Source of the DNA: Clostridium sp. K4410.MGS-306 | GTDB taxonomy: Bacteria; Cyanobacteriota; Vampirovibrionia; Gastranaerophilales; Gastranaerophilaceae | Direction: 5' to 3' | Length of the DNA: 64,000 nucleotides | Assembly: GCA_000980375.1 (NCBI GenBank) | Contig: LARD01000025.1 | Location: forward strand, 1 to 64,000 | Shown here: piece after piece, positions 43,556 to 54,019 of the stretch | How positions within the stretch are numbered: the stretch's first letter is position 1 | Layout of the letters: every line of letters starts with the position of its first letter | The notes under the pieces: model-generated | Seen by the model: the letters and a program-made list of their open reading frames with translations, nothing else | Told to the model about the DNA's origin: nothing | The model's database searches: none | Program-made: the position numbers and the translations under genes

Positions 43556-43890
43556 ATGATTATCTCTTTTCGTTAAACTCCAATACCACATTTAATATAT
43601 CAAATTAAAGCACTGTTTGTACAGTAATAATATTTGCACAACAATGTTAATATATGTAAATATATATAAAATATATGTTTTGTAAATCATGTTTCGGGAA
43701 TTATATTAATGTAGCCAATTCTCTTTATACTTTCTCTTCCACTCCTTTTCTCCATGATGAAAACTTTGCCGGCTGATGTGTAAATCGGGCGGCTTTTTCT
43801 TTGTCTTATTGACAACAGCGTACAAAATGCTAAAATTGTCATAATAAAGAATAAACATGTGGTTTAACTTTATTTTTAAGGAGGTTAGTG
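43556..43890. other. Intergenic region between leuC and the RiPP cluster
   Basis: These 335 bases hold the divergent upstream regions of leuC and the RiPP operon. I see an AT-rich stretch (43615-43690), a weak imperfect hairpin near 43770-43795 ending in a T-run, and the RiPP promoter at its right end. I see no coding potential and no recognisable riboswitch. Confidence 0.5.
43809..43836 (+). promoter_or_regulatory. Strong promoter of the RiPP operon
   Basis: A perfect TTGACA (43809-43814), 16-base spacer and TAAAAT (43831-43836) place the transcription start near 43843, about 48 bases before the precursor start codon. The sequence predicts strong sigma70-type expression. Confidence 0.75.
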
Positions 43891-44079
43891 ATGATTAATC
43901 CTATTGCATTTTCAAATGTCGGTAAAGTTAACTGTAAGGCAGTAGATGCAAAACATTCTAATGCAAAACAATTTGATTTACCGTTTGCTAAAAATTTAAC
44001 TTCACAGGCTTCAGACAGCTTTGTTAAAAGAGATGCTGTAAAAGGCCCTACCTGTGGTATTGATTGCTGCGCATTATAA
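43891..44079 (+). CDS. Candidate RiPP precursor peptide with C-terminal Cys-rich core
   Basis: The 62-residue peptide starts at an ATG with AAGGAGG 6 bases upstream (a GTG one codon earlier is less likely). It has a long leader with a single Cys15 and ends K-G-P-T-C-G-I-D-C-C-A-L, with Cys55, Cys59 and Cys60 in the last eight residues. A basic, protease-accessible K-R-D-A-V-K-G stretch (46-52) precedes this core. The gene stop overlaps the start of the PqqD-like gene, and a radical SAM-SPASM gene follows. That arrangement is the standard for sactipeptide or ranthipeptide-type systems with Cys-thioether links. The leader begins M-I-N-P-I and has F-D-L-P-F-A-K, like the module shared by other proteins here. 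No homologue is known to me. Confidence 0.8.
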   Translation: MINPIAFSNVGKVNCKAVDAKHSNAKQFDLPFAKNLTSQASDSFVKRDAVKGPTCGIDCCAL

Positions 44080-44369
44080 TGATTGCAAGTAAAACTGTTT
44101 ACAAATTTGCCAACAATATACTAAAACGCTTTGAAACAGGTTATGACAGCGGAACATATTATTTATACAATGTCACTGACGATGTTTTATGGGCGGGAAA
44201 TTATTCATGTAAATTGTTGTTGGATTTGTTAGACGGTGAAAAAAACACAGGCGAATTAAAAGAAGAATTTAAAAATATTCTGCAAATAGATGACATCAAT
44301 GCTATCAATCATAGTGTTGATGTCATTTTGCAAGAACTTATTCAAAAGGGTATGATTGTTGAGGTATAA
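44079..44369 (+). CDS. PqqD-like RiPP recognition element protein
   Basis: The 96-residue protein has the PqqD/RRE layout: N-terminal strands with Y-Y-L-Y-N-V-T-D-D-V-L-W-A-G-N, then a helix S-C-K-L-L-L-D-L-L-D-G and a helix pair E-L-K-E-E-F...V-I-L-Q-E-L-I-Q-K-G-M-I. Such winged-helix proteins bind the leader peptide and present it to the modifying enzyme. The ATG shares one base with the precursor stop (TAATG), so translation is coupled, and the radical SAM gene begins 5 bases after its stop. Confidence 0.85.
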   Translation: MIASKTVYKFANNILKRFETGYDSGTYYLYNVTDDVLWAGNYSCKLLLDLLDGEKNTGELKEEFKNILQIDDINAINHSVDVILQELIQKGMIVEV

Positions 44370-44374
44370 GACTT

Positions 44375-45553
44375 TTGTATACACAAAGTGAGTATGATAA
44401 GGTTTTAGATTATTATTTTGAGAATAAAAAATTTCCCACACCAAACAGAAGATTTTTTGAAGCTGTAACTGGCTCTATTGACCAAAAAGATTTTTTGTTT
44501 TCTATCCCCTGGACAGTATCCTGGCAGGTTGTTTCGCAGTGTAATTTGAGGTGCAGACACTGTTTTTTTGAAGGGAACAAAGACTTGTATAAGTCTGATT
44601 TTGACCTTGATTCCAATACATTATTGCAGTTAGCTAATGAATTAAATAATAAATTCAGTGTGGTGTCTTTGAGTATTACAGGCGGAGAGACCATGTTTAG
44701 AAAAGATATTTTTGAGCTTTTGAAAACACTAAAACGAAATAACGTTGCAATATCTCTTCAGACAAACGGTACTTTGATTGATAAAAATAAGGCACAATTG
44801 CTTTCAGATATTCTCAACGTTGATACAGACTTTGTTCAGGTAAGTCTTGACGGCTCAAAACCTGAAATTTATGACAAAATAAGGGGCGAAAAAACTTTTG
44901 ATAAAGCATTAAACGGAATAAATCTGCTTATTGAAAAAGGTATAAAAGTCAATGTTAATGCTACTGCGTTGAGTCTTAATGTTTCTGATTTACCTGATTT
45001 GTATACCCTTTGCAATAATCTTGGTGTAAAGAAATTTTCTGTATCCAGATTTGTACCTTGTTATAAAGAACAGGAGTATCTGGCTTGTGAGTTTTCTTCT
45101 GTTTTGCCTTCAATATCGGCCATAATTGATAAATCTTTGATTTCAAAAACCTTTTTTGAAATGAATTACAGATTCTATGATTTTGTCTCAGATGAAACAT
45201 TGAGAGCTTATGCTGATGAATATTTGAAAAAAACTGATAAGAAAAGAACTTTGTGCAATGATATCTCCTGCCACAGGCACAATACGATTTATATAAACGC
45301 AAAAGGCGAGTTTTATCTGTGCTTTGCGTGTGAAAATGAGAAGGGGTGTTTGGGGACTTTTCCGAAAGATTCGCTTGAACAAATTTGGGAGAATAGAAAA
45401 CATAATATTTTTTTCAAACCAAGAGAAGCAAAAGCTTCTGAATGCAAAAAGTGCAAGTATTTCCCTTTTTGCACAGGGGGCTGTATGGGGTCGGCATTCG
45501 GCACGTATGGCAATGTAAATGCTCCTGACGGTTTATGTGTTTATGCAAAATAA
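44375..45553 (+). CDS. Radical SAM-SPASM RiPP-modifying enzyme
   Basis: The 392-residue enzyme has the radical SAM cluster motif C-N-L-R-C-R-H-C (Cys56, 60, 63), the S-I-T-G-G-E-T motif (about 100-106), and a SPASM domain at the C-terminus with many Cys: L-C-N-D-I-S-C, L-C-F-A-C, E-C-K-K-C-K-Y-F-P-F-C-T-G-G-C-M and a last L-C-V. These would bind one or two auxiliary 4Fe-4S clusters. SPASM enzymes install thioether, C-C or epimer changes in peptides. Start is TTG at 44375: no ATG exists before the cluster motif, and GAGG lies about 10 bases upstream. The substrate is presumably the 62-residue precursor. Confidence 0.92.
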   Translation: MYTQSEYDKVLDYYFENKKFPTPNRRFFEAVTGSIDQKDFLFSIPWTVSWQVVSQCNLRCRHCFFEGNKDLYKSDFDLDSNTLLQLANELNNKFSVVSLSITGGETMFRKDIFELLKTLKRNNVAISLQTNGTLIDKNKAQLLSDILNVDTDFVQVSLDGSKPEIYDKIRGEKTFDKALNGINLLIEKGIKVNVNATALSLNVSDLPDLYTLCNNLGVKKFSVSRFVPCYKEQEYLACEFSSVLPSISAIIDKSLISKTFFEMNYRFYDFVSDETLRAYADEYLKKTDKKRTLCNDISCHRHNTIYINAKGEFYLCFACENEKGCLGTFPKDSLEQIWENRKHNIFFKPREAKASECKKCKYFPFCTGGCMGSAFGTYGNVNAPDGLCVYAK

Positions 45554-45617
45554 AGAAAAGATAGCAAAAATTTTCTATCTGATGTTTTAAAGCTGTCAGG
45601 TATTTCCGAAGGTAAAC

Positions 45618-47390
45618 ATGGAAGCACTAAACAACCTTAAACATATAAAAAATAACTGGGCTCCTTATAAAAGCTGGGAACAACAGCAAAAAAATGAAGA
45701 AGCCTGCATTGATGTGCTGAAAAAAATATCTCCGGCTTCAGAGCAAGAGCTTAATTATGCTAAAAATTACGGCTCAACTTTGATAAATGCAGTAAACATA
45801 ATGGATCAGGTGAGTATCAATAAATCTGAAAACGCTCTTGTTTCAATAAGGGCTGCTTTTTCTTCAGCAGCTTTACTGTCTGGTGTTGTCGGTGCTGCAT
45901 TAGGATCTGTTTTTTCTTATTTTAGCAAGTCTTATAAAAATGTTCCAAAAACGGCTGCTTTTGTTGGATACAGCATAACTACACTTTTGAGCATATGTGT
46001 AATAGATTTTTTGAATGCACATTATGAAAAAATGGCTACAAGAATTGCCAGATTTCAGACAAGAAACAATGAACTCAAGGATGTAAAAAACTTTATTGTA
46101 TACAGTGATGCTCAAATTACACAGGCAAAACAAAAAGCTCAAAAGATGGAAGATGTTGATGACATAACACAGGATTCTTCTTTTAAAGAAAGCTTTAATC
46201 CCATAAAGACATTTAAAAAATCAATTGCAACAGTGAAAGATTTAAAGAAAGACTATGCTGACTATAAAAAATGGCATAAGGCCTTTGTTGAGGAAGAAAA
46301 AAATAAAACTCAAAATTTCAAAAATATGGAGGCAACACAAGAGCAGCTCGAAGCTGCACAAAAAGACAGGGATAAAATCTTAAAAGTAATAAAACGTCTG
46401 GAAATTTCATCAAACAACTATGAAATTAATACGGATCTTGGTATTAGAACAATATCTGTTATTGCAAGTATGTTTACAATTGCAGGAGGTTTGACTCTGG
46501 GGTGGGCTTTGGGCAGATTGTCCAAAAATGCTGCAAAATATTCTAAAAAGACAGCTTTTCTTGATTATATGTCCAAACTGTCTGTGCCGGCAGGTATATT
46601 GAGTATGATTTTTTTGGCAGGGCCACTTGTCAAAATTGCCAAAGAATCTGCGCGAATAGGTAGACATAAAGAAAAAACAGAGCTTTTAAAAGACGCTTCC
46701 AATTTTATTGCCTTTTCGGATTCACAAAAAAATAGTGTAAAAGATACCGCATCACAAGAACCAGAGAAAAAATCCGCAATAAATACAGTTGCAGAGGATT
46801 TTTGCGATATTACCAAAATTAAAAAAGATTTTGAAGACTATAACAAATACAAAAATTCACAACTTAAGGAAGAGTTGAAACTAAGAGCTGCATTAAAAGA
46901 CATTCCTGTCACACAAAAACAGATGGAAGATGCAGAGAAACTACAAAAACAGGTCTTTAGAGCTTTTGAAACCATAGATGACAAATCAGAAAGCTTTGTT
47001 GACGATACAGACGCTGCTGTTGAATCAATCTCAAGAACAATTACCGGAACAATTTGTACAGCTGCAAACCTTTTGACATTAAAACTGTTTGGAAATAAAA
47101 TTTCAGCTTTCACAAGCAACAAAAAAATGCCGGGTTTTATGGAAGGTTTGAAACTCACACGCAACCTTAAACTCAAAGATTTAGCGCTTATTTTTATTGC
47201 ACCGTTTTTTGTGACAAGACTCCTTATACTCGGCATATCTGTTGTTGGCTCGGAAATCAAAAAGAAAGCCTGTAAAATAGGTGTGATGACTGCGGCAAAT
47301 GATTTACACGACCCCAAAAATTTTATTGTACGGGAAAATAAGAAAAAGGAACCAACAAACAGAGTTTTTAAGGATTTTATAAAAGTCTAG
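45618..47390 (+). CDS. Membrane protein made of three internal repeats, downstream of the RiPP genes
   Basis: The 590-residue protein is built of three units. Each has a charged coiled-coil segment (residues 7-63, 206-262 and 398-454, with aligned patterns such as L/I-K-K-D/N-x-x-x-Y-x-x-W/Y and Q-L/M-E-x-A), then a pair of hydrophobic helices (83-133, 276-340, 474-542), then a short motif N-F-I-V-Y-S-D-A-Q (158-166), N-F-I-A-F-S-D-S-Q (362-370) and N-F-I-V-R-E (568-573). No family is known to me. GAAGG lies 5-8 bases before the ATG, and it begins 64 bases after the radical SAM stop. A transport or maturation role is speculation. Confidence 0.7.
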   Translation: MEALNNLKHIKNNWAPYKSWEQQQKNEEACIDVLKKISPASEQELNYAKNYGSTLINAVNIMDQVSINKSENALVSIRAAFSSAALLSGVVGAALGSVFSYFSKSYKNVPKTAAFVGYSITTLLSICVIDFLNAHYEKMATRIARFQTRNNELKDVKNFIVYSDAQITQAKQKAQKMEDVDDITQDSSFKESFNPIKTFKKSIATVKDLKKDYADYKKWHKAFVEEEKNKTQNFKNMEATQEQLEAAQKDRDKILKVIKRLEISSNNYEINTDLGIRTISVIASMFTIAGGLTLGWALGRLSKNAAKYSKKTAFLDYMSKLSVPAGILSMIFLAGPLVKIAKESARIGRHKEKTELLKDASNFIAFSDSQKNSVKDTASQEPEKKSAINTVAEDFCDITKIKKDFEDYNKYKNSQLKEELKLRAALKDIPVTQKQMEDAEKLQKQVFRAFETIDDKSESFVDDTDAAVESISRTITGTICTAANLLTLKLFGNKISAFTSNKKMPGFMEGLKLTRNLKLKDLALIFIAPFFVTRLLILGISVVGSEIKKKACKIGVMTAANDLHDPKNFIVRENKKKEPTNRVFKDFIKV

Positions 47391-48274
47391 TCAATTCTTT
47401 TGAACCATTTTGGTGATATTGCATCAATTTCATATTTAGGGCATATCTTTTTTAAAATGTCGTATAAAACCGCATCTTTAGGCAGATACATTATTACGTG
47501 ATAAGAAGGATCAATTCTAGTACCTTTGCTTGTTTTTATTTTGTGTTTTTCAATATCCTCAAGGCTCACTTTGAGCGGTAAAAAACCGTATCTCAAATAC
47601 AAATTAACAGGTGAGGCGCTGTCTTTGCCAAAGGCATTTGCTTTTATAATAATATTTTTATCCTTATTTTGATACAAAGACCTTAAAACAGGAACAGAGA
47701 CATATCTTGAGGCATTATTGTATTCTTTTTTATAAACTATAAAATTTTGAATACACACAATGTCTTTGTTGTTATCAATTTTTTTATACCCGAGCTCTTG
47801 CGCTCTTTGAATTTCTTGTTTTTTGCATAAGGATGTATAGACAATTTCAGATATAGACAGGTCCTCAATATCTGCAGCTGTTTCGGGGGATATTTTTTTT
47901 ATATGTGATAACAACTCATCAGAAAATGAAAAACTATTGTTCTCATAGCTTTTATATAATTCTTTATTTGATTTAAAAAATCCGGCAATTTTTTGTATCT
48001 TTGTTTTGTCATTTTTTATTAATCTAAAACATCCGTTTTTGTAGTCATTTTGATATGTTATAAGGCAGTCTTCTGTTTTGCCTGTATTGTTGTTGCGTAT
48101 TATGGGAGTATCTATTACAAGCCCTATTCCTGTTATTTTGTCGCCGGTTTTTATTGCAGACAAATCTTTTATAAACTTATCGTCAATGCCCTGGAATGAT
48201 AAGTTGTATGGCTTATTGCTTGTTGGATAGCTTTTTGTACGATTTATGCCTGTGTTTAATCCTAAAATTTTCAT
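47387..48274 (-). CDS. GNAT-like acetyltransferase fold candidate with the N-terminal module
   Basis: The 295-residue protein starts M-K-I-L-G-L and reaches N-L-S-F-Q-G at residues 24-29, the recurring N-terminal module. Late in the sequence (about 215-250) a stretch I-I-I-K-A-N-A-F-G...S-P-V-N-L-Y-L-R-Y-G-F-L-P-L matches the beta4-beta5 region of GNAT acetyltransferases (L-Y-x-x-x-G-F). The usual acetyl-CoA loop (R/Q-x-x-G-x-G/A) is not clear, so the fold call is tentative. No signal peptide or membrane segment. It overlaps the convergent three-repeat gene by 4 bases. No clear ribosome site. Confidence 0.5.
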   Translation of the reverse strand: MKILGLNTGINRTKSYPTSNKPYNLSFQGIDDKFIKDLSAIKTGDKITGIGLVIDTPIIRNNNTGKTEDCLITYQNDYKNGCFRLIKNDKTKIQKIAGFFKSNKELYKSYENNSFSFSDELLSHIKKISPETAADIEDLSISEIVYTSLCKKQEIQRAQELGYKKIDNNKDIVCIQNFIVYKKEYNNASRYVSVPVLRSLYQNKDKNIIIKANAFGKDSASPVNLYLRYGFLPLKVSLEDIEKHKIKTSKGTRIDPSYHVIMYLPKDAVLYDILKKICPKYEIDAISPKWFKRID

Positions 48275-48418
48275 ATTTATTTAAAACCCGTAAATGATTT
48301 TTTTTGCGGGGAAATTTTTGCTTCAAGTCAGTTTATACACAATTAAGATGATTACTTTTTTAATCCTGATATTATAATTATAAAGAGTAAGATGTATTAA
48401 TATGCACGAAAGTACCCC

Positions 48419-51400
48419 ATGAACTGCCCCAAGTGTAATACCGTAATCGGAGAAAAGGATCTTGTTTGTCCTAACTGCAAAAAGGTTTTGCGGCTTCAAT
48501 GCCCTGCCTGCGGTGCGATTACAAAAAATACTGTTTGCGAAAAATGCGGTTCTGTAATTATAAACAAATGCTATAAATGCGGCAAATTAAACTCCGCTGC
48601 ATTAGAAAAGTGTCCTAAATGCGGGTTGAATGTGAATGCCAGCATTGGACTTAGAGAATCGGTGATAGAAGAGTTTGCGGTATTAACAATCGAGATAACA
48701 AACTTTGACGATATCAAAAATGCTTTTAAAAGCGATAAAATAGTAGAGCAGTTTAAAAAAAATCTCTACACTCTAATAAGAAAAACAGCAGCACAAAAAA
48801 AGCTGCGCGTTCAGTTTTTGCAAGATACTTTTATTATACGTTTTTGCAAAGATTATACATTTTTAGAATCTTGCAAATCTGCTCTGGATTTTTCTATCTA
48901 CGTTGCGCAAACAGTAACCGAAATTAATAAAAAACTTTTTGACGCAAAAGGTGTTGAGCTAAAAGTGCAGATGGCTGTACAAAAAAGGGATGTGTACTCA
49001 AAACCGTCAGAATATAAAGCAGGGCTTAATATTAATGTGGTTTATTCCTCAAGCGGCCGCTCTCATCTGTTTAACAATACAGAGGTTGTTGTTGATTCTT
49101 ACATTTATCAGGAAACAAAGCTCGAATATCCTTTCCAGTCGTTGAGTGCGGTATATGTCAAAAATCAGATGGTTATGTTCTTTGAGCTGATGCTGCATCA
49201 GATAATTAAACCTGAACAAAATAAAGATGACGATTTTGATATAAATAATGTAAAATTACCCAAAAATGTTGACTATGAACCGGAAGAAGAGGAAGAAGAA
49301 AAGCACCTTATTAATTTTTCTAGCCTCAATTGCACATTTGTAAAAACCAGAGGGGAAAATCTTCTTTCAGAAATACAAAAAATAAAATCAAAAGATGTCA
49401 CAAACCCTATAATATCGGTGCGTTCATCTTTACGAAACTCTTCACTTTCTCTTGTAGATACTGAAAATATAAAAACAGTTTTTGAAGATTATAATGTTGT
49501 GAGGTTTTCGTGCCCGGCGCAAAATAAATACAGTCCTTACGGTCTGTTTAAGCAGATGATTCTTTCCTACAGAGGTTACGGAGAGCTCAATGTCCTGTTG
49601 AATTCAGATTTGATTGAAGTTTTATCACAGGATTCTAATATTATTGATTTATTCAAAATGGACATATCAGCAAAAGTCCACCCTGAGGATTTACGCTATA
49701 CATATTTTGAGTCATTTACTAATTTTATCTCTGCAATACCCGACAAAACAATATTTGTGATAGATGACTTTGACAATGTTGATGAAGGCTCACTTGAGAT
49801 AATCAAATACCTTTGCGAAAATCGCGGTTTCCGTAATGTCGGTTTTATTGTCTCGTGTAATGAGCAGTATTCTCTTCATCGAAAAATATACAAACTAATG
49901 ACATCGCCTAATTATTTTGAAATAGAAATAAGGCCGTCTTCAAATAAAAATATAGTTGCGGAAAATATCAAAAAAATTAAAGATATTCAGGAATCTTTCT
50001 TTTTTGAAAAAGTATTAGAAAATACAAAAGGCTCAAGATTCTACTTCCGCCAGGCACTTGACTATTTAGCAGACGACAATGTGCTGGAAGAAAAAAAGGG
50101 CAAATATCAAATTGCACAAGACCGCATGATTGTTATACCAAAAGACTTAAACGAGCTTTTGCAAAAGCGTCTTTTACATCTTCAAACAAAAGAAAATGCC
50201 TTTGAGCTTTTTGGTGCAATGCTTCTGGCCGGTGAAAGGCTCTTGTTTAAAGATATCCATATGCTTGAAATAAAAGATGATGCCAAAATAATAAAATATT
50301 TGGAAGAATCTGATTTTGTAAAAATAATTGATGGTAAAGAAATAGTTATAAAAAATTATAATCTTTTCAGAGAAAACTTTATCACAGTGTGCGACAAGGA
50401 AAAATTGCAGACCGTTTCTCAAATGCTGCTCGAAAAAATATACATAAACGAACCTGTTATAAATAATGTTAAAGCGCAGCTTTTAGAATTTGCAAAATTA
50501 AAAAAAGAGGCATTTGCTCAATGGCATTCGCTCGCAATGGTGGCAAGCCAGATAGGTGATTTTTGTGCTTACTTAAATTGCACAAACAAATTCCTTTCTC
50601 TTGTGGATAACGTGATAGATGTGCAAACAGATCAAACTGTAGAGCAGGTAAAAATGGATGTCTATGCAGAGCTGGCATCAATGCTTTACAAATATTATCC
50701 CGATAAAATATTGAAGTTTTTACAAATGCTTTTAACAAACCTTGAGCATCAAAAAGATGATGCACGTATAAAGGAAGTTGCTAACAAGCTTGTGCAAAGC
50801 TGCCTTATAAGCGGTAATTACAATAATGCACTTGAGTATATCGGAAAAATCATTTCCAGAACACAAAGAAGTTCATTTAACCCTTCAGAGAAAAACTTTA
50901 ACCTTAATTACTTCCTCGTAAATATGGTTACTCTTGAAATTTACTTTAACCTTGGCAGACTCAATGAGTGCATTGAGCTTGGGGACGAGCTTTTTAAACA
51001 TGTTAATTTAAAAACTGTTACTACACATATTCTGCCCGAAGGTTTTTCAGAAAAACAGTTTGAAGACGCTATACTGGATGCTGTCTTTTTCATCTGTGCA
51101 TCGAGAGTAATACAGCTCAAACCGGATACAATCGAAGTTGTACAAGAGTTTGAGTCTCGAATGCATAAGCCTTATTCTTGTTTCAGGCTGCTTGTGCTGA
51201 TAAAAGAATTTTTTGAAGGAAAAGATATTTTACCTGCAATGCAAACACTCGTACAGCAAGGGTTAAATGACAAATATTCTGATATTTTGTTCCCTGTTGT
51301 TCAGGGGCTTGTGAGCTGGCGTTTTGGCGACTGGTCAAACTTTGGTAATTATCTGCATAATGCCAAACTCAAGGCAGCTGCTCTTCATCTGCATCAGGTA

Positions 51401-51910
51401 GAATACTTCTGTGATTTGATGATTGGTTATGCTTATCAAAATCTGGGGGATACCAAAAAGACAAGACAGATTTTTTACAATGTTCTGGATTTGTCAGAGC
51501 AAAAGGGAATCAAAAATATTACATATTTGAGCTGGATATTGATAGCAAAATTAGAATTTGACTCAGGCAATGCTCAAATGGCAGTTAACATTGTAAATAA
51601 CTCTATTTTAAATATGGAAAATGACAACAATGTATCAGAGTTCTTTGCTGTGATGTTTAAATCATTGTCTGCAGAAATAATGCTTAAAACAAATTCAAAT
51701 ATAGAACAGGCTCTATTCTGTGCAGAACAGGCATTTGATACAGCTTTAAAATATAAGTTAAACATATATCTGCCTCAAATTGCAGATATGCTGCTGTTTA
51801 TATATAATACTGTTATGTCAGGGCAGCAATCTCAAGAAGTTGTTCAAAGCCTAAATCAAAAAATAGAATACGTAAAAAACTCAATGGCTCAATTTATACA
51901 GCCAAAATAA
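48419..51910 (+). CDS. Zinc-ribbon, degenerate cyclase and ATPase-like signalling protein
   Basis: The 1163-residue protein begins with three zinc ribbons, twelve Cys at positions 3, 6, 17, 20, 28, 31, 40, 43, 51, 54, 65 and 68. Residues about 85-260 resemble a class III nucleotide cyclase, but the first metal Asp is lost (I-E-I-T-N-F). Then comes a STAND/AAA-like domain (about 300-640): where a Walker A P-loop would lie there is S-V-R-S-S-L-R-N-S-S with no G-x-G-K-S, while a Walker B-like T-I-F-V-I-D-D-F-D is kept. The C-terminal 450 residues are TPR-like helices. It resembles cyclase-ATPase-TPR signalling proteins that have lost catalysis. A strong start site is lacking. Confidence 0.7.
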   Translation: MNCPKCNTVIGEKDLVCPNCKKVLRLQCPACGAITKNTVCEKCGSVIINKCYKCGKLNSAALEKCPKCGLNVNASIGLRESVIEEFAVLTIEITNFDDIKNAFKSDKIVEQFKKNLYTLIRKTAAQKKLRVQFLQDTFIIRFCKDYTFLESCKSALDFSIYVAQTVTEINKKLFDAKGVELKVQMAVQKRDVYSKPSEYKAGLNINVVYSSSGRSHLFNNTEVVVDSYIYQETKLEYPFQSLSAVYVKNQMVMFFELMLHQIIKPEQNKDDDFDINNVKLPKNVDYEPEEEEEEKHLINFSSLNCTFVKTRGENLLSEIQKIKSKDVTNPIISVRSSLRNSSLSLVDTENIKTVFEDYNVVRFSCPAQNKYSPYGLFKQMILSYRGYGELNVLLNSDLIEVLSQDSNIIDLFKMDISAKVHPEDLRYTYFESFTNFISAIPDKTIFVIDDFDNVDEGSLEIIKYLCENRGFRNVGFIVSCNEQYSLHRKIYKLMTSPNYFEIEIRPSSNKNIVAENIKKIKDIQESFFFEKVLENTKGSRFYFRQALDYLADDNVLEEKKGKYQIAQDRMIVIPKDLNELLQKRLLHLQTKENAFELFGAMLLAGERLLFKDIHMLEIKDDAKIIKYLEESDFVKIIDGKEIVIKNYNLFRENFITVCDKEKLQTVSQMLLEKIYINEPVINNVKAQLLEFAKLKKEAFAQWHSLAMVASQIGDFCAYLNCTNKFLSLVDNVIDVQTDQTVEQVKMDVYAELASMLYKYYPDKILKFLQMLLTNLEHQKDDARIKEVANKLVQSCLISGNYNNALEYIGKIISRTQRSSFNPSEKNFNLNYFLVNMVTLEIYFNLGRLNECIELGDELFKHVNLKTVTTHILPEGFSEKQFEDAILDAVFFICASRVIQLKPDTIEVVQEFESRMHKPYSCFRLLVLIKEFFEGKDILPAMQTLVQQGLNDKYSDILFPVVQGLVSWRFGDWSNFGNYLHNAKLKAAALHLHQVEYFCDLMIGYAYQNLGDTKKTRQIFYNVLDLSEQKGIKNITYLSWILIAKLEFDSGNAQMAVNIVNNSILNMENDNNVSEFFAVMFKSLSAEIMLKTNSNIEQALFCAEQAFDTALKYKLNIYLPQIADMLLFIYNTVMSGQQSQEVVQSLNQKIEYVKNSMAQFIQPK

Positions 51911-51935
51911 GAAAAAGCTAAAAAGGAGGGGCTTG

Positions 51936-52505
51936 ATGAAAAAGCCGGTATCTGCACTTTTTGTATTATTAATGTTGTTTTATAATGCATTTATTCCTGC
52001 ATTGTGTAAAACCAAGTCTGAACAAAACGATTACATAAAAATTGAGCAGACAACAAGACACTTGCATAGCAGACTTTCTAAAAAATACACAGGTTATGAC
52101 TACACCATAAAAAATATTTATAAAACCCCTGTAACAATACAAAGTGTCAGTGTATGGGATAACGCAAATAATAAAGTGGCTTATCTTTCCGTAAAAAGGA
52201 CAGGTATGAGAGCTGCCACAGAAACTATGGGCGTTGGTATTGCACTGGCTTTGCCTACGCTTTGTCTGTCTGTTGTGGGGGCTGCTGTAGCTGTGCCTTT
52301 TATTATTGCAGGAAATCAAATAGGCAATGTCGGTGCCAATCAGGAAGCCCATCGTTATGACAAAATGCAAACTGAACCTGTGACTTTAAAGCCTCAGGAA
52401 AAAATTGAGCTTAAAACAATGGCTCTTCACAGGCATGCACCATCAATGAGGATTGTTTTTGTAAATCCTCTCACTGATGAAAATATGAGCCTTGAGCTTA
52501 AATAA
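51936..52505 (+). CDS. Exported protein with a central hydrophobic segment, unknown
   Basis: The 189-residue product has a signal peptide (K-K-P-V-S-A-L-F-V-L-L, cleavage near residue 24 before K-T-K). A beta-rich, Lys-rich domain (35-85) follows, then a Gly/Ala-rich hydrophobic helix pair (about 95-127) and a C-terminal beta domain. This resembles small periplasmic or inner-membrane-associated proteins, but I know no family. AAAGGAGG lies 7 bases before the ATG; a TTG just upstream is less likely. It starts 25 bases after the large signalling protein and may be co-transcribed with it. Confidence 0.65.
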   Translation: MKKPVSALFVLLMLFYNAFIPALCKTKSEQNDYIKIEQTTRHLHSRLSKKYTGYDYTIKNIYKTPVTIQSVSVWDNANNKVAYLSVKRTGMRAATETMGVGIALALPTLCLSVVGAAVAVPFIIAGNQIGNVGANQEAHRYDKMQTEPVTLKPQEKIELKTMALHRHAPSMRIVFVNPLTDENMSLELK

Positions 52506-52507
52506 AA

Positions 52508-53863
<1,356 letters not shown>

Positions 53864-54019
53864 TTAATTAAATAATTCTTTTTTTGGGGTAAATTATACC
53901 ACAAAATCGGGCTGCCTGTTAGCACTTGTAAATTTTTTAGAAAAATATTTATGTTTTGTATTATTTAAATATTTTTAAGCTACAATCAGAATGTATGGGA
54001 AAAATAAGGAACTGTCTGA

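Noticed and set aside
43765..43802. Terminator-like hairpin upstream of the RiPP promoter
   Set aside because: The stem has mismatches, and no plus-strand gene lies upstream for it to terminate.
43891..45553. PQQ biosynthesis (PqqA/PqqD/PqqE)
   Set aside because: The peptide has no Glu-x-x-x-Tyr pair, and pqqB and pqqC are absent; a cysteine core fits a different RiPP type.
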